Shown here in pieces: positions 51,278 to 59,956 of a DNA stretch of 64,000 bases; the first letter of the stretch is position 1, and each line of letters starts with the position of its first letter. Made by a program: the position numbers and the translations under genes. The notes under the pieces were generated by a model that saw nothing but the letters and a program-made list of their open reading frames with translations, did no database searches and had not been told where the DNA came from. Location: NCBI RefSeq assembly GCF_039602135.1, contig NZ_CP125942.1, forward strand, positions 3,286,001 to 3,350,000, read 5' to 3'. The stretch comes from Glutamicibacter sp. B1. Lineage in GTDB: Bacteria; Actinomycetota; Actinomycetes; Actinomycetales; Micrococcaceae.

Positions 51278-51871
51278 CTATGGCCGATATTGTTGTGTCC
51301 ATTCGTTTTGGAGCATGGCATAGGAATACCCATCCAACCATTGGCCACTGCGGTGCAGACCGCTGGCTTTTTGATGGGATTCTCGGCGCATTCCCACGCG
51401 TTCCATGAGCTTGAAAGACGGCACGTTGGCGGTGAAGCATTCGGCCACGACCCGGCGTAATTTCAGATCTTCAAAACAAATCCGCAACACTTCGCTCACC
51501 GCTTCGGTAGCGTAGCCCTGTCCAGCAAATTCCGGGTCAAAACTCCAACCGAGTTCGGCTTCTACCGCTTAAGTCTGCTCGACTACCTCGCGTTGGCCCC
51601 ACGCATCCTTGATGTACAGCATCACCGTTCCGATCAGCCGCGGGCCCTGCGCGGTTTCGATCTGAACAGCAATGTCACGGTCAATTTTTCCTGACTCAAG
51701 AAATTGTGTTTTGTAGGTTTCGAAATCTTCGGGTGCGGCGGTGATCCATTCAGAGACCTCGGGCAATTTGCGATAACTCCAGGTGGCTTCTAGGTCTTGT
51801 TCAACTAATCTGCGCAGGGTCAGCCGTGCTGTGGTGATCGGCCAGCGAACTTCGGCCAAGGAAGCAGTCAT
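51278..51871 (-). pseudogene. GNAT acetyltransferase split by one in-frame stop
   Basis: A RimJ/RimL-type GNAT of ~197 residues reads in one frame: ITTARLTLRRLVEQDLEATW, LIGTVMLYIKDAW, then a TAA after REVVEQT (51569-51571), and then AVEAELGWSFDPEFAGQGYA, RRVVAECFTANVPSFKLMER. No other damage is visible, so a single point mutation killed it, or the stop is a sequencing error. Truncated, it lacks the acetyl-CoA site. Confidence 0.82.
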
Positions 51872-52170
51872 GATCGCATCATATCGAAACTTCGGCGCGA
51901 TTATGACGGCTCAAGGCTAGCAATTTCCCGCTTACTTGACAGCTAAATAAAGAATATTTTTAGTGGTTATTTTCCGCCTAATGCCCCAGTCAACAGCTAG
52001 CTGACGCAAAGCCGCAGGCTAATTCACAAAAAATTGGGCTCAAAATTTCCCACAAAGTGACACAGCTGACAGTAATTGGATTTGCTTTCATTAGATCAGA
52101 TAAGGCTAAGCTAATTAACAGATCATTCGCTCGCGCAACCAACGAAGGTTGCCATAACACGAAGGAAACC
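51872..52170. other. Regulatory region upstream of the siderophore transporter
   Basis: An AT-rich 300-bp gap with the iron box described separately. No reading frame of interest. Confidence 0.5.
52096..52114 (+). promoter_or_regulatory. DtxR/IdeR-type iron box
   Basis: TCAGATAAGGCTAAGCTAA agrees with the DtxR/IdeR consensus TTAGGTTAGSCTAACCTAA at 15 of 19 positions. It lies 57 bp before the start of the siderophore-binding protein gene, where the Fe2+-loaded repressor would block transcription. Confidence 0.75.
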
Positions 52171-53157
52171 ATGGCCTCCATGAAGCTTCGCGCTGCAGCT
52201 CTTCTTAGCATTGCCGCCCTGTCCCTGACCGCTTGCGGTTCCAACACCGATACCGCGGCAGATGACAACGCGCAGGACGCCAAGACCGTCACCTTCACCG
52301 ACAATGACGGCGAAAAGAGCGTCCAGGTACCAGCCAAGTCAGTGGTTGCCACCGACAACCGCACCTTTGAGACCCTGGACGAGTGGGGCATCAAGCTCTC
52401 GGCAGGTGCCGTATCGCTCATGCCAGACACCATTTCCTACACCAAGGACAAGGACATCCTTGACCTGGGCAGCCACAAGGAACCAAACCTTGAGTCCGTG
52501 GTCACCGTAGATCCAGACCTGATCATCAACGGTCAGCGCTACACCCAGCACGCCGACAAGTTCAAGGAACTGGCTCCTAACGCCACCGTTGTTTCGCTTG
52601 ACCCACGTGACGGCGAACCATTCAACACCGAGTTGGAGCGTCAGGTCACCACCCTGGGCGAAATCTTCGAAAAGCAGGACGAAGCCAAGAAGTTGGTTGA
52701 CGACTTCGAAGCAGCCCAGAAGCGCGTCACCGATGCCTACAACACCGAGGACACCGTCATGGGTCTGATCGCTTCCGGCGGCGAGCTGGGTTACTCGGCA
52801 CCAAGCACCGGCCGCACCGTTGGCCCAATGTTCGACTTCCTGAACCTGACCCCAGCACTGGAAATCGAAGATTCCTCCACCGACCACGAGGGTGACGACG
52901 TCTCGGTTGAGGCCATCGCCAAGTCCAACCCAGACTGGATCATCGTCATGGACCGCGATGCAGCCGTAGCCGCCGATGGTGCAGACTACAAGCCAGCCAA
53001 GGACCTACTGGAGAACTCCGAAGCACTGCAGAACGTGACCGCTTCGAAGGAAGGCCACGTTGTGGTCATGCCAGCTGATACCTACACCAACGAAGGTATC
53101 CAGACCTACACCGAATTCCTCAACGAATTCGCTGATGCTCTGGAAGCAGCCAAGTAA
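52171..53157 (+). CDS. Iron-siderophore ABC transporter substrate-binding lipoprotein
   Basis: The 328-residue protein has a signal peptide with lipobox LTAC (Cys22). The mature part is a class III binding protein (FatB/CeuE-like): SVVATDNRTFETLDEWGIKL, NLESVVTVDPDLIINGQRY, IEDSSTDHEGDDVSVEAIAKSNPDWIIVMDRD (in part). CeuE-type proteins bind ferric catecholate siderophores. GAAGGAAA precedes the ATG. Highly biased codon use suggests strong expression. It begins a four-gene importer controlled by an upstream iron box; a strong hairpin after it should favour the binding protein over the permeases. Confidence 0.92.
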   Translation: MASMKLRAAALLSIAALSLTACGSNTDTAADDNAQDAKTVTFTDNDGEKSVQVPAKSVVATDNRTFETLDEWGIKLSAGAVSLMPDTISYTKDKDILDLGSHKEPNLESVVTVDPDLIINGQRYTQHADKFKELAPNATVVSLDPRDGEPFNTELERQVTTLGEIFEKQDEAKKLVDDFEAAQKRVTDAYNTEDTVMGLIASGGELGYSAPSTGRTVGPMFDFLNLTPALEIEDSSTDHEGDDVSVEAIAKSNPDWIIVMDRDAAVAADGADYKPAKDLLENSEALQNVTASKEGHVVVMPADTYTNEGIQTYTEFLNEFADALEAAK

Positions 53158-53174
53158 TAAATATGCATTGCCCT

Positions 53175-53224
53175 CAGTTTTAGTGGCGACGCCGGATTCC
53201 GGCGTCGCCACTAAAACTGTTTTT
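53175..53224 (+). terminator. Strong intercistronic hairpin after the binding-protein gene
   Basis: A 45-bp perfect palindrome (half-site CAGTTTTAGTGGCGACGCCG) followed by TTTTT. It probably terminates or stabilises part of the transcript, giving more binding protein than permease. Confidence 0.85.
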
Positions 53225-53250
53225 CCACCACACTTTTTCACGGCGGCACC

Positions 53251-54231
53251 ATGACAACCACGACCACACCGGTCAGGGCCAATTCCAAGGTCTTCACCGG
53301 CAAACTCGCCCTAGGCATTCTCGGAGTCCTCATACTCCTGGCCTTCTCACTCTTCACCGGCGTTTACGACATTTTTGGCAATGACGACGGCGCGCAAATG
53401 TTCGCCATCACCCGCATTCCACGCACCATTGCACTGGTACTCGCTGGAGCGGCCATGGCCATGAGTGGGCTGGTCATGCAATTGCTCACCCAAAACCGTT
53501 TCGTCGAGCCCACCACCACCGGCACCACAGAATGGGCCGGACTGGGGCTACTGACCATGCTGGTCCTATTCCCCAGCGCCAGCCTGCTGGCAAAAATGGG
53601 AGTGGCGATCACCTTTGCCTTTATCGGCACCATGGTCTTCTTCCTCTTCTTACAACGCGTTTCCCTCAAGGCCTCGCTGACCGTCCCGATTGTCGGCATC
53701 ATGCTTGGCTCGGTGGTCGGCGCCTTCTCCACCTTCTTCGCGTTGAGTACCGATAAGCTGCAGTCCTTGGGGATCTGGCTGGCTGGTTCCTTCACCTCAG
53801 TGATCCGCGGCCAGTACGAAGTGTTGTGGATTGTCGCACTCGTCGCCGTGGCAATCTACATCGTCGCCGACCGTTTCACAGTCGCCGGTCTCGGCGAAGA
53901 AATCGCCACCAACGTGGGGCTGAACTACCGACGTGTCATGCTCTTGGGCACCGCCCTGATCGCCATCGCCACCGGCGTGGTCACCGTGGTCATTGGCAAC
54001 CTGCCGTTCTTGGGTCTGATCGTTCCAAACATCGTCTCCTTGGTCCGCGGTGATGACCTGCGCAGCAACCTGCCGTGGGTGTGCCTGCTGGGTATCGCCA
54101 TCACCACCGTCTGTGACCTTGTGGGCCGCACGATCATCATGCCCTTCGAGGTTCCGGTCTCCCTGATCCTCGGCGTCCTGGGTGCGATCGTCTTCATTTT
54201 CCTTCTGTTGAGGCAGCGTAAAGTTGGCTAA
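53251..54231 (+). CDS. Iron-siderophore ABC transporter permease 1 (FecCD family)
   Basis: The 326-residue protein has about nine helices. FecCD-family blocks include ITRIPRTIALVLAGAAMAMSG, SGLVMQLLTQNRFVEPTTTG, the GxxLGSVVGAF segment and GNLPFLGLIVPNIVSLVRG near the coupling loop, where ATPase contacts occur. It pairs with the next permease as a heterodimer (FatD/FatC-like). It follows the hairpin after the binding-protein gene; its stop overlaps a TTG of the next frame. Confidence 0.91.
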   Translation: MTTTTTPVRANSKVFTGKLALGILGVLILLAFSLFTGVYDIFGNDDGAQMFAITRIPRTIALVLAGAAMAMSGLVMQLLTQNRFVEPTTTGTTEWAGLGLLTMLVLFPSASLLAKMGVAITFAFIGTMVFFLFLQRVSLKASLTVPIVGIMLGSVVGAFSTFFALSTDKLQSLGIWLAGSFTSVIRGQYEVLWIVALVAVAIYIVADRFTVAGLGEEIATNVGLNYRRVMLLGTALIAIATGVVTVVIGNLPFLGLIVPNIVSLVRGDDLRSNLPWVCLLGIAITTVCDLVGRTIIMPFEVPVSLILGVLGAIVFIFLLLRQRKVG

Positions 54232-54235
54232 TCTC

Positions 54236-55270
54236 ATGACTACTCCCGTGACCTCAACGCACCATCAGGGGCGCTCTGCCGGTCCTCTCCCCACCGCCAA
54301 AATCCGCAAACGCTACTGGGTAACCCTCGGGATTCTAATTGCGCTGGCAGTGCTTTTCGCCTTTGGTTTGCTGGCTTGGGATAACCCCATGCCGGTGGGT
54401 TCCACCGGCTTCTGGGTGATCGCCAAACTGCGCGCCAGCAACATCTTGACCATGGTGATCGTGGCCCTGTGCCAATCTATTGCCACCGTTGCTTTCCAAA
54501 CGGTCACAAATAACCGCATCATCACCCCGTCCATCATGGGCTTTGAATCCCTCTACCGGGTGGTGCAGACCGGGGCGGTCTTCTTCCTGGGCGTCGCTGG
54601 CATTACCTTCTTCACCGGGGTCGGCCAGTTCGTTTTGCAGGTGGCCCTCATGGTGGGTCTTTCCGTGGCTTTGTACGGATGGCTGTTGTCGGGCAAGCTC
54701 GGCAATATTCAGATCATGCTGCTGGTGGGCATCATCATCGGTACCGGTCTGGGCTCGGTATCAACCTTCATGCAGCGCCTGCTGACCCCCAGCGAATTTG
54801 ATGTGCTCACCGCGCGCCTCTTCGGTTCGATGGCCAATGCGGATCTGAGCTATATGCCGGTTGCCATCCCACTGGTAATCATTGCCGGTGGCTATTTGGT
54901 GCTGTCCTCAAAGAAGATGAATATCCTCGCCCTGGGCAAGGAAACCACCATCAATCTGGGGATCAACCACCGCCGCGAAGTCATGAAGACCCTCTTCTTT
55001 GTGTCCATTTTGATGGCGGTCACTACCGCGCTGATTGGCCCGTTGACCTTCTTAGGCTTCCTCGTTGCGACCCTCGCCTACCAGCTCGCCGACACGTACG
55101 ACCACCGCTATATTTACCCGATGTCATTCCTCGTCGGATTTGTTGTGTTGGCCGGGGCCTACTTCATCATGAAAAACCTGTTCTACGCCCAGGGCGTGGT
55201 GGGCATCATCATCGAAGCCGTGGGCGGCATTACCTTCTTGATCTTCATCCTGCGAAAGGGCCGACTGTGA
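54236..55270 (+). CDS. Iron-siderophore ABC transporter permease 2 (FecCD family)
   Basis: The 344-residue product is the second half of the membrane channel: LRASNILTMVIVALCQSIATVAF, NNRIITPSIMGFESLYRV, then ALIGPLTFLGFLVATLAYQLAD as the coupling region. A TTG four codons upstream overlaps the first permease; the ATG at MTTPVTS is chosen here, but neither has a clear ribosome-binding site. The stop overlaps the GTG of the ATPase gene. Confidence 0.9.
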   Translation: MTTPVTSTHHQGRSAGPLPTAKIRKRYWVTLGILIALAVLFAFGLLAWDNPMPVGSTGFWVIAKLRASNILTMVIVALCQSIATVAFQTVTNNRIITPSIMGFESLYRVVQTGAVFFLGVAGITFFTGVGQFVLQVALMVGLSVALYGWLLSGKLGNIQIMLLVGIIIGTGLGSVSTFMQRLLTPSEFDVLTARLFGSMANADLSYMPVAIPLVIIAGGYLVLSSKKMNILALGKETTINLGINHRREVMKTLFFVSILMAVTTALIGPLTFLGFLVATLAYQLADTYDHRYIYPMSFLVGFVVLAGAYFIMKNLFYAQGVVGIIIEAVGGITFLIFILRKGRL

Positions 55271-56022
55271 TTACCCTCAACGCTGTCAGCAAAAAGTACA
55301 GTTCTACCGTGGCCATCGGCCCGGTGACCCTAGAAATCCCCACCGGAGGCCTGACCGCGCTGGTCGGCCCCAACGGCGCCGGTAAATCCACCATGCTTAC
55401 CATGGTGGGTCGCCTACTGGGCATTGACGAGGGAAGCATCGAAGTCTCGGGCTACGACGTCACCAAAACCAATTCCAAAGATCTGGCCAAGATCGTCTCG
55501 ATCCTGCGCCAGGAAAACCACTTCGTCACCCGACTGACCGTGCGTCAGCTGGTGGGCTTCGGACGTTTCCCCCACTCCAAGGGACGACTGAACCAGCAGG
55601 ATGAAGAAATCATCTCGCGGTCCATCGACTTCCTGGATCTGGTTGAATTGGAAGGCCGCTACCTCGATGAGCTTTCCGGTGGACAGCGCCAGCGCGCCTA
55701 CGTGGCCATGGTGTTGGCGCAGGACACCGATACCGTTCTCTTAGATGAACCGCTGAACAATCTGGACATGAAGCACTCGGTCATCATGATGCAGCACCTG
55801 AAGCGTGCGGCCCAAGAGCTGAATCGCACCATCGTGATCGTGTTGCACGACATCAACTTCGCCGGTCACTATGCCGACTACATTTGCGCCATGAAGCACG
55901 GCAAGGTCGTTCAGTTTGGTACCCCGGAACAGATCATGCAAGATGAGATCCTTACCGAAGTATTTGAGACGCCGGTAAATGTGGTCCCAGGTCCCAATGG
56001 TCCTTTGGCGGTGTACTACTAA
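55267..56022 (+). CDS. Iron-siderophore ABC transporter ATPase
   Basis: The 251-residue ATPase has Walker A (GPNGAGKST), the Q loop (ILRQENHFVTRL), the signature LSGGQRQRAYVAM, Walker B (DTVLLDEPLNN) with the D loop LDM, and the switch His in VLHDINFAGHYAD. It energises the two permeases before it. The GTG start overlaps the preceding stop (GTGA). Confidence 0.94.
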   Translation: MITLNAVSKKYSSTVAIGPVTLEIPTGGLTALVGPNGAGKSTMLTMVGRLLGIDEGSIEVSGYDVTKTNSKDLAKIVSILRQENHFVTRLTVRQLVGFGRFPHSKGRLNQQDEEIISRSIDFLDLVELEGRYLDELSGGQRQRAYVAMVLAQDTDTVLLDEPLNNLDMKHSVIMMQHLKRAAQELNRTIVIVLHDINFAGHYADYICAMKHGKVVQFGTPEQIMQDEILTEVFETPVNVVPGPNGPLAVYY

Positions 56023-56072
56023 GGCTCAAAAGGCTGGTGCTCTAAGCTAGACCCGAATATAGAAGGACACTA

Positions 56073-56813
56073 GTGAACAGCACACTCTTAAACACCGGAT
56101 GGCCCATGTGGGTCATGCTGGCAATAGTGGTCGGCGCCACGGGGATTATTACCAGTCGCTTCTTGGACCTGTCGGCGAAGAAGATCTTCTCGGCAGCAGG
56201 GCGCGCCCTGATTCAGCTGATTCTCATTGCCCTGATCATCAGTCAGGTCTCCACCTCGTGGATACTGACCATCGCACTGTTGCTCTTGATGCTGGGGGTC
56301 GCAGTATTCACCTCCACCCAACGCATAGAAACGGTGCGTTGGTGGGTCCCGGCCAGTGTCATCTTCGGTGGCGTCGCACCGGTGGTGGAACTCATGTTTG
56401 GCTTCGGGGTACTTCCGGTGACCCCACTGGCCGTCATTGCCGTCATCGGTCAACTCATCGGTGGCACAATGAGTGCGACAAACTTGGCAGGTCGACGGAT
56501 CGAACAGGAGCTGAGCCAGCGCGCTGGTGAAGTCGAAGCCGCCCTGGCCTTGGGCTTCCCCGAGAACGCAGCCCGCAATCTAGTGGGCCGTCCAGTTGCT
56601 GCCGAAGCGCTTCTTCCCGGTTTGGACCAAACCAGGACTGTGGGCACAGTGACTCTTCCCGGGGCCTTTGTTGGTTTGGTCCTTGGTGGCGCCAGCCCAC
56701 TAGAAGCGGGCCTAGTGCAGTTGGTTGTGCTCATTAACCTGCTCGCTGTCCAGGCGATTGCGGTGAGCCTTCTCGCGATGATGATTGAACGGAAAATTGG
56801 CGTGCGCGCCTAG
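56073..56813 (+). CDS. FetB-like (UPF0014) ABC permease
   Basis: The 246-residue protein has about seven helices. The family core GQLIGGTMSATNLAGRRIEQ, LALGFPENAARNLVGRP and DQTRTVGTVTLPGAFVGLVL is diagnostic for the YbbM/FetB family. E. coli FetAB is an iron exporter that protects against oxidative stress. Its usual ATPase partner FetA is not adjacent, so it may share another ATPase, possibly that of the upstream siderophore importer. GAAGGAC lies before the GTG start, 50 bp after the importer. Confidence 0.85.
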   Translation: MNSTLLNTGWPMWVMLAIVVGATGIITSRFLDLSAKKIFSAAGRALIQLILIALIISQVSTSWILTIALLLLMLGVAVFTSTQRIETVRWWVPASVIFGGVAPVVELMFGFGVLPVTPLAVIAVIGQLIGGTMSATNLAGRRIEQELSQRAGEVEAALALGFPENAARNLVGRPVAAEALLPGLDQTRTVGTVTLPGAFVGLVLGGASPLEAGLVQLVVLINLLAVQAIAVSLLAMMIERKIGVRA

Positions 56814-57165
56814 CTTTACTTTCGAAGGGTGGTTTCTATCGATCATTGCCACACCCTAAACGATCAGGAGTTACAACGATCGTTAGAGCTGGACCACTAG
56901 ATGAGAAGGATCAAGGGCGAAACTTACGAAGCTACGACCGGCCAACACCTTGGTGCCATACCCGCTCCCAGATGATAAGGATTGGGTCTAGGCTCAAGGA
57001 CGCTGCCTCGTCCTAACAAAATATAGGCATGTATAAGTTCTTGTTATACGCCACTATATATTCACATACACGGGCAAGGCGTCGCTCCAACATGAGCTCA
57101 CGCGCAATCCAGAGACCGTGCCAACTTCCAAAGTAGATTCGAAGCTGTGCACTAGCAGGTTTCGA
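56814..57165. other. Intergenic region with no gene recognised
   Basis: Low-information stretch between convergent genes. A weak hairpin (GGGTG/CACCC near 56826-56851) follows the FetB-like gene. A short minus-strand frame of 79 codons overlaps this region but has no ribosome-binding site or family resemblance. Confidence 0.4.
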
Positions 57166-57211
57166 GAAAATGTAGTCGCGTAAAGCCATCACTACACGCG
57201 ACCACATTTTC
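57166..57211 (-). terminator. Terminator downstream of the SDR gene and catabolic operon
   Basis: GAAAATGTAGTCGCGT and ACGCGACCACATTTTC pair at 15 of 16 positions around a 14-nt loop, 16 bp after the SDR stop on the minus strand. Confidence 0.65.
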
Positions 57212-57226
57212 CGTACGGTTTGTTTT

Positions 57227-57907
57227 CTAGCCCTTAAGCGAAGCACCGCCACAAATGGTCATCACCTGGCCGGTGATCGATTTGCCATGCTCCCCAGCCA
57301 AAAACAACACCAGCGCGGCCACATCGGCAGGATCCACCAACGCACCCAACGGCGGGGTAACCGGTGGAACTCCGGCACGTCGTGGATCCACCATCATCGG
57401 GGTGTCCGTCGGGCCCGGGGCTACCACATTGCAGGTGATCCCCCGCGGCGCCAGCTCCATGGCCCAACTACGCGATAGCCCAACAAGGGCCGACTTGGTC
57501 GCAGCATATTGGCTCTTTCCGGCAACACCACTCATGGTGCGACTACCAATCAGCACGATGCGCGAACCATCGCCCATCGTTGGTGCCAGCGCATTAACCA
57601 GCACCATGGGAGCCTGCACGTGAACCGCGTGCATACCTGCCAAATCCTTGGCCTTGAGCTCCCCCAAAGATCCTGTAGCCATGAAGCCCGCGGCATGAAC
57701 CAATAGATCTGGAGTCGCCACTTGCTTGGCAACATCTTGAACTTGATTCAAATCGCCTAAGTCAACGTTTCGCCAACTAAACCGGGCATTGTCGATTCCG
57801 GGTTCTCGACGGCTCAGACCCGTAACCTCATAGCCAGCATCAAGCAAGGCAAGAGCGATCGCTTCTCCAATGCCTGAACTGACACCGGTCACCAGTGCGC
57901 TAGGCAT
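57227..57907 (-). CDS. Short-chain dehydrogenase/reductase
   Basis: The 226-residue enzyme is a classical SDR: TGVSSGIGEAIALAL as cofactor loop, the catalytic Ser in IGSRTMSG, YAATKSALVG with Tyr-x3-Lys, and CNVVAPGPTDTPM, ending SITGQVMTICGGAS. The ATG overlaps the stop of the sialidase-like gene by eight bases, so it is the last gene of the operon. A longer frame upstream lies wholly in that gene. Substrate unknown; probably a sugar acid or its derivative, judging by the operon. Confidence 0.87.
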   Translation of the reverse strand: MPSALVTGVSSGIGEAIALALLDAGYEVTGLSRREPGIDNARFSWRNVDLGDLNQVQDVAKQVATPDLLVHAAGFMATGSLGELKAKDLAGMHAVHVQAPMVLVNALAPTMGDGSRIVLIGSRTMSGVAGKSQYAATKSALVGLSRSWAMELAPRGITCNVVAPGPTDTPMMVDPRRAGVPPVTPPLGALVDPADVAALVLFLAGEHGKSITGQVMTICGGASLKG

Positions 57908-59135
57908 CAGCGTCCACCTCCTGGGCACTAACCCATGACGGATCAATGCGGACGTACTTAATCGCCTGACGGAAATAGGTGTAAGCCAGGTGCAATGCCC
58001 CATCGGCACCCTCATGGATGGAAGGGTAGGAGAACTCTCGGTTCAGACCCTCGCGAGAGTTATTGGACAGGCAATAACCATCGCCTACTTCAAGGTTCCG
58101 ACGGTGTGGCCAACTGTGGCCATTGTCCGTTGAGATCGCCACCGTCAGCGGTGCACGCGGGGTGCCCCAGAAGGCTTTGCGTACACCAGTATCTTCAGTA
58201 GCTACCGGTTCAAAGACCACCGGGCCATCAACGTTGGAGTCGAGTCCTTCATCATCAATCTCGTCATACAGAGATAGACGTCGTTCGGTCTGTTCATCGG
58301 CTTGAGAGTGGTTATAAATCAACGCCAGGCGTCCATCTTTCATGGAAACGAACTGAATCGATGAATTGTTATTCGGCAATTCGGTCGGCTCCGGCACGCT
58401 CCAACTCACCCCACCGTCTTCAGAACGCGAGACATAAATCCAGTCAGCCCAACGGCTGCGATAGAGTGCCAGCAGAGTGCCGTCGGCGAGCGCCGCAATG
58501 TTCATGTGCACACAACCGGTGGACCCCTCAATAATTTGTTCGTCCCAGGTTGCTCCGCCGTCGGTTGAGACCATCAGCGCGGAGTCATCAAAGTCTCCCA
58601 CCCACTTTTGTCCCGGAACGGTGGCACAGCGGAAGACCGGCACAAACAGCCGACCATCAACCTCTACCGGTGGCTGACGGACAAAAACACCGCCGTGCTC
58701 GGTAGCGGCAAACAGAGTCTGCGGTTCTGACCAGGTGTTGCCATCGTCCATGGAAATACGACGGCGCACTTCTGAGGTGTCTTGGTTTCCGGCATGCTGG
58801 GCGGTGTAAAGCAGCCATAATTCTTCACCGTGACGGTAAAGAATCGGGTTCTGCTCCGAACGAGTGCTATCGAAGGACAACTGCTGTGCCGCTGACCAAT
58901 TTTCTGCCCACTCTCCCTCGGACAAACGCTGCAAGGTGGAGAAGTAGATGCTGATATCCGCTACTCCTTCTTGGGTTCCGCCAAACCAGACACAACCCAG
59001 GTTTCCGTTACCCAGGGTCATCAAGTTGGCTGCGTGCGATTGCACTGTAGGTGCTGGCAGGTAGGCGTAGGCTAGCGGCCCGTCCTGATGGACCTGCCCG
59101 TCGGTGGTGATGGTGGAGAATTCGGTCAACGACAT
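57900..59135 (-). CDS. Sialidase-fold (BNR/Asp-box) protein, cytoplasmic
   Basis: The 411-residue protein is a six-bladed propeller with at least four Asp boxes: SMDDGNTW, STDGGATW, SEDGGVSW and STDNGHSW. Other sialidase-family segments are QSHAANLMTLGNGNLGCVWFGG near the N-terminus, VFVRQPPVEVDGRLFVPVFR and LNREFSYPSIHEGADGALHLAYTY. No signal peptide or anchor is present, so it acts inside the cell, unusual for a true sialidase. The family also holds enzymes acting on other sugars or uronates. The operon (aldolase, reductases, peptide-type ABC importer) suggests breakdown of an imported oligosaccharide or glycoside. AAGGAA precedes the ATG. Confidence 0.82.
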   Translation of the reverse strand: MSLTEFSTITTDGQVHQDGPLAYAYLPAPTVQSHAANLMTLGNGNLGCVWFGGTQEGVADISIYFSTLQRLSEGEWAENWSAAQQLSFDSTRSEQNPILYRHGEELWLLYTAQHAGNQDTSEVRRRISMDDGNTWSEPQTLFAATEHGGVFVRQPPVEVDGRLFVPVFRCATVPGQKWVGDFDDSALMVSTDGGATWDEQIIEGSTGCVHMNIAALADGTLLALYRSRWADWIYVSRSEDGGVSWSVPEPTELPNNNSSIQFVSMKDGRLALIYNHSQADEQTERRLSLYDEIDDEGLDSNVDGPVVFEPVATEDTGVRKAFWGTPRAPLTVAISTDNGHSWPHRRNLEVGDGYCLSNNSREGLNREFSYPSIHEGADGALHLAYTYFRQAIKYVRIDPSWVSAQEVDADA

Positions 59136-59165
59136 TGTCTGTTTCCTTGCTGTCTCGTTGGGTGG

Positions 59166-59936
59166 CTAGGAGCGAGCCTGCTGCAGGTGGGCTGCTGCCG
59201 TTGCTTCCAAATGGGTCAGGTCCGAAGCCACCGTGGCAAAGGTGTAGCCCTCGCCCAAGCGTTGCTGGGCCAAGTCACCGTTGGCATTGTGGATACCGGC
59301 GGCGATGCCGGCTTGTGTTGCTGCCGCGCTGACTCGCTTCAGAGCTGCTTCAAATTCATCCTTGATGGCAGGATCGCCGGGGAAAGCGGCACCGATGGCT
59401 AGGGCAAGGTCGCTGGGACCTACATACAGTCCGTCTAGCCCTTCAACGGCAGCGATTTCTTCGACGTTCTCCAGGCCGCCGGGGGTCTCGATCATGGCGA
59501 AGACCATCGTGGTGGCATCTGATTCTGCCGGGACAGGGCCCACACGTAGCGCAGAGCGCATTGGTCCGTAGGAGCGGATTCCGTGAGGTGGGTACTTGGC
59601 GTATTTCACCGCATCGGCGGCGTCTTGGGCATCATTGACCAGTGGCACAATCACTGCGACAGCGCCAGCATCCAATGCCTTACCAATGGCGGTGGCATTG
59701 TTGGCTTCTACACGCACCACACCGGAGGCCTGGCCTGAAGCGTCAATGGCCATCAGCCCGGTGAGCATACCGTTATAACCAATTAGGCCGTGCTGTGCGT
59801 CGAGGGCAACGTAGTCGTAGCCCAGGCGGGCGATGCGTTCGGTGGATACGGGTGAATCTAGCACTACCCAGTAGCCGACGGCCGGTTCACGGTCACGGAT
59901 CTTACGGGCAAATTCGGTGGCAACTGCTGAAGTCAT
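59166..59936 (-). CDS. HpcH/HpaI-family class II aldolase
   Basis: The 256-residue protein has family motifs GYWVVLDSPVSTERIARLGY, VALDAQHGLIGY with the catalytic His, VRVEANNATAIGKALDAGAV, GIRSYGPMRSAL with the substrate Arg, AMIETPGGLENVEEIAAV with the metal Glu, and GLDGLYVGPSDLALAIG. These enzymes cleave 2-keto-3-deoxy acids to pyruvate (or tartronate semialdehyde) and an aldehyde, as in glucarate, rhamnonate or hydroxyphenylacetate breakdown. It lies 30 bp from the sialidase-like gene and 20 bp from the aldo/keto reductase gene, in one operon. Confidence 0.9.
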   Translation of the reverse strand: MTSAVATEFARKIRDREPAVGYWVVLDSPVSTERIARLGYDYVALDAQHGLIGYNGMLTGLMAIDASGQASGVVRVEANNATAIGKALDAGAVAVIVPLVNDAQDAADAVKYAKYPPHGIRSYGPMRSALRVGPVPAESDATTMVFAMIETPGGLENVEEIAAVEGLDGLYVGPSDLALAIGAAFPGDPAIKDEFEAALKRVSAAATQAGIAAGIHNANGDLAQQRLGEGYTFATVASDLTHLEATAAAHLQQARS

Positions 59937-59956
59937 GGGGTGGGTTCTCTTTCTGT

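Noticed and set aside
57013..57252. 79-codon minus-strand frame in the gap before the SDR gene
   Set aside because: Overlaps the operon terminator and the end of the SDR gene; no ribosome-binding site and no family resemblance.
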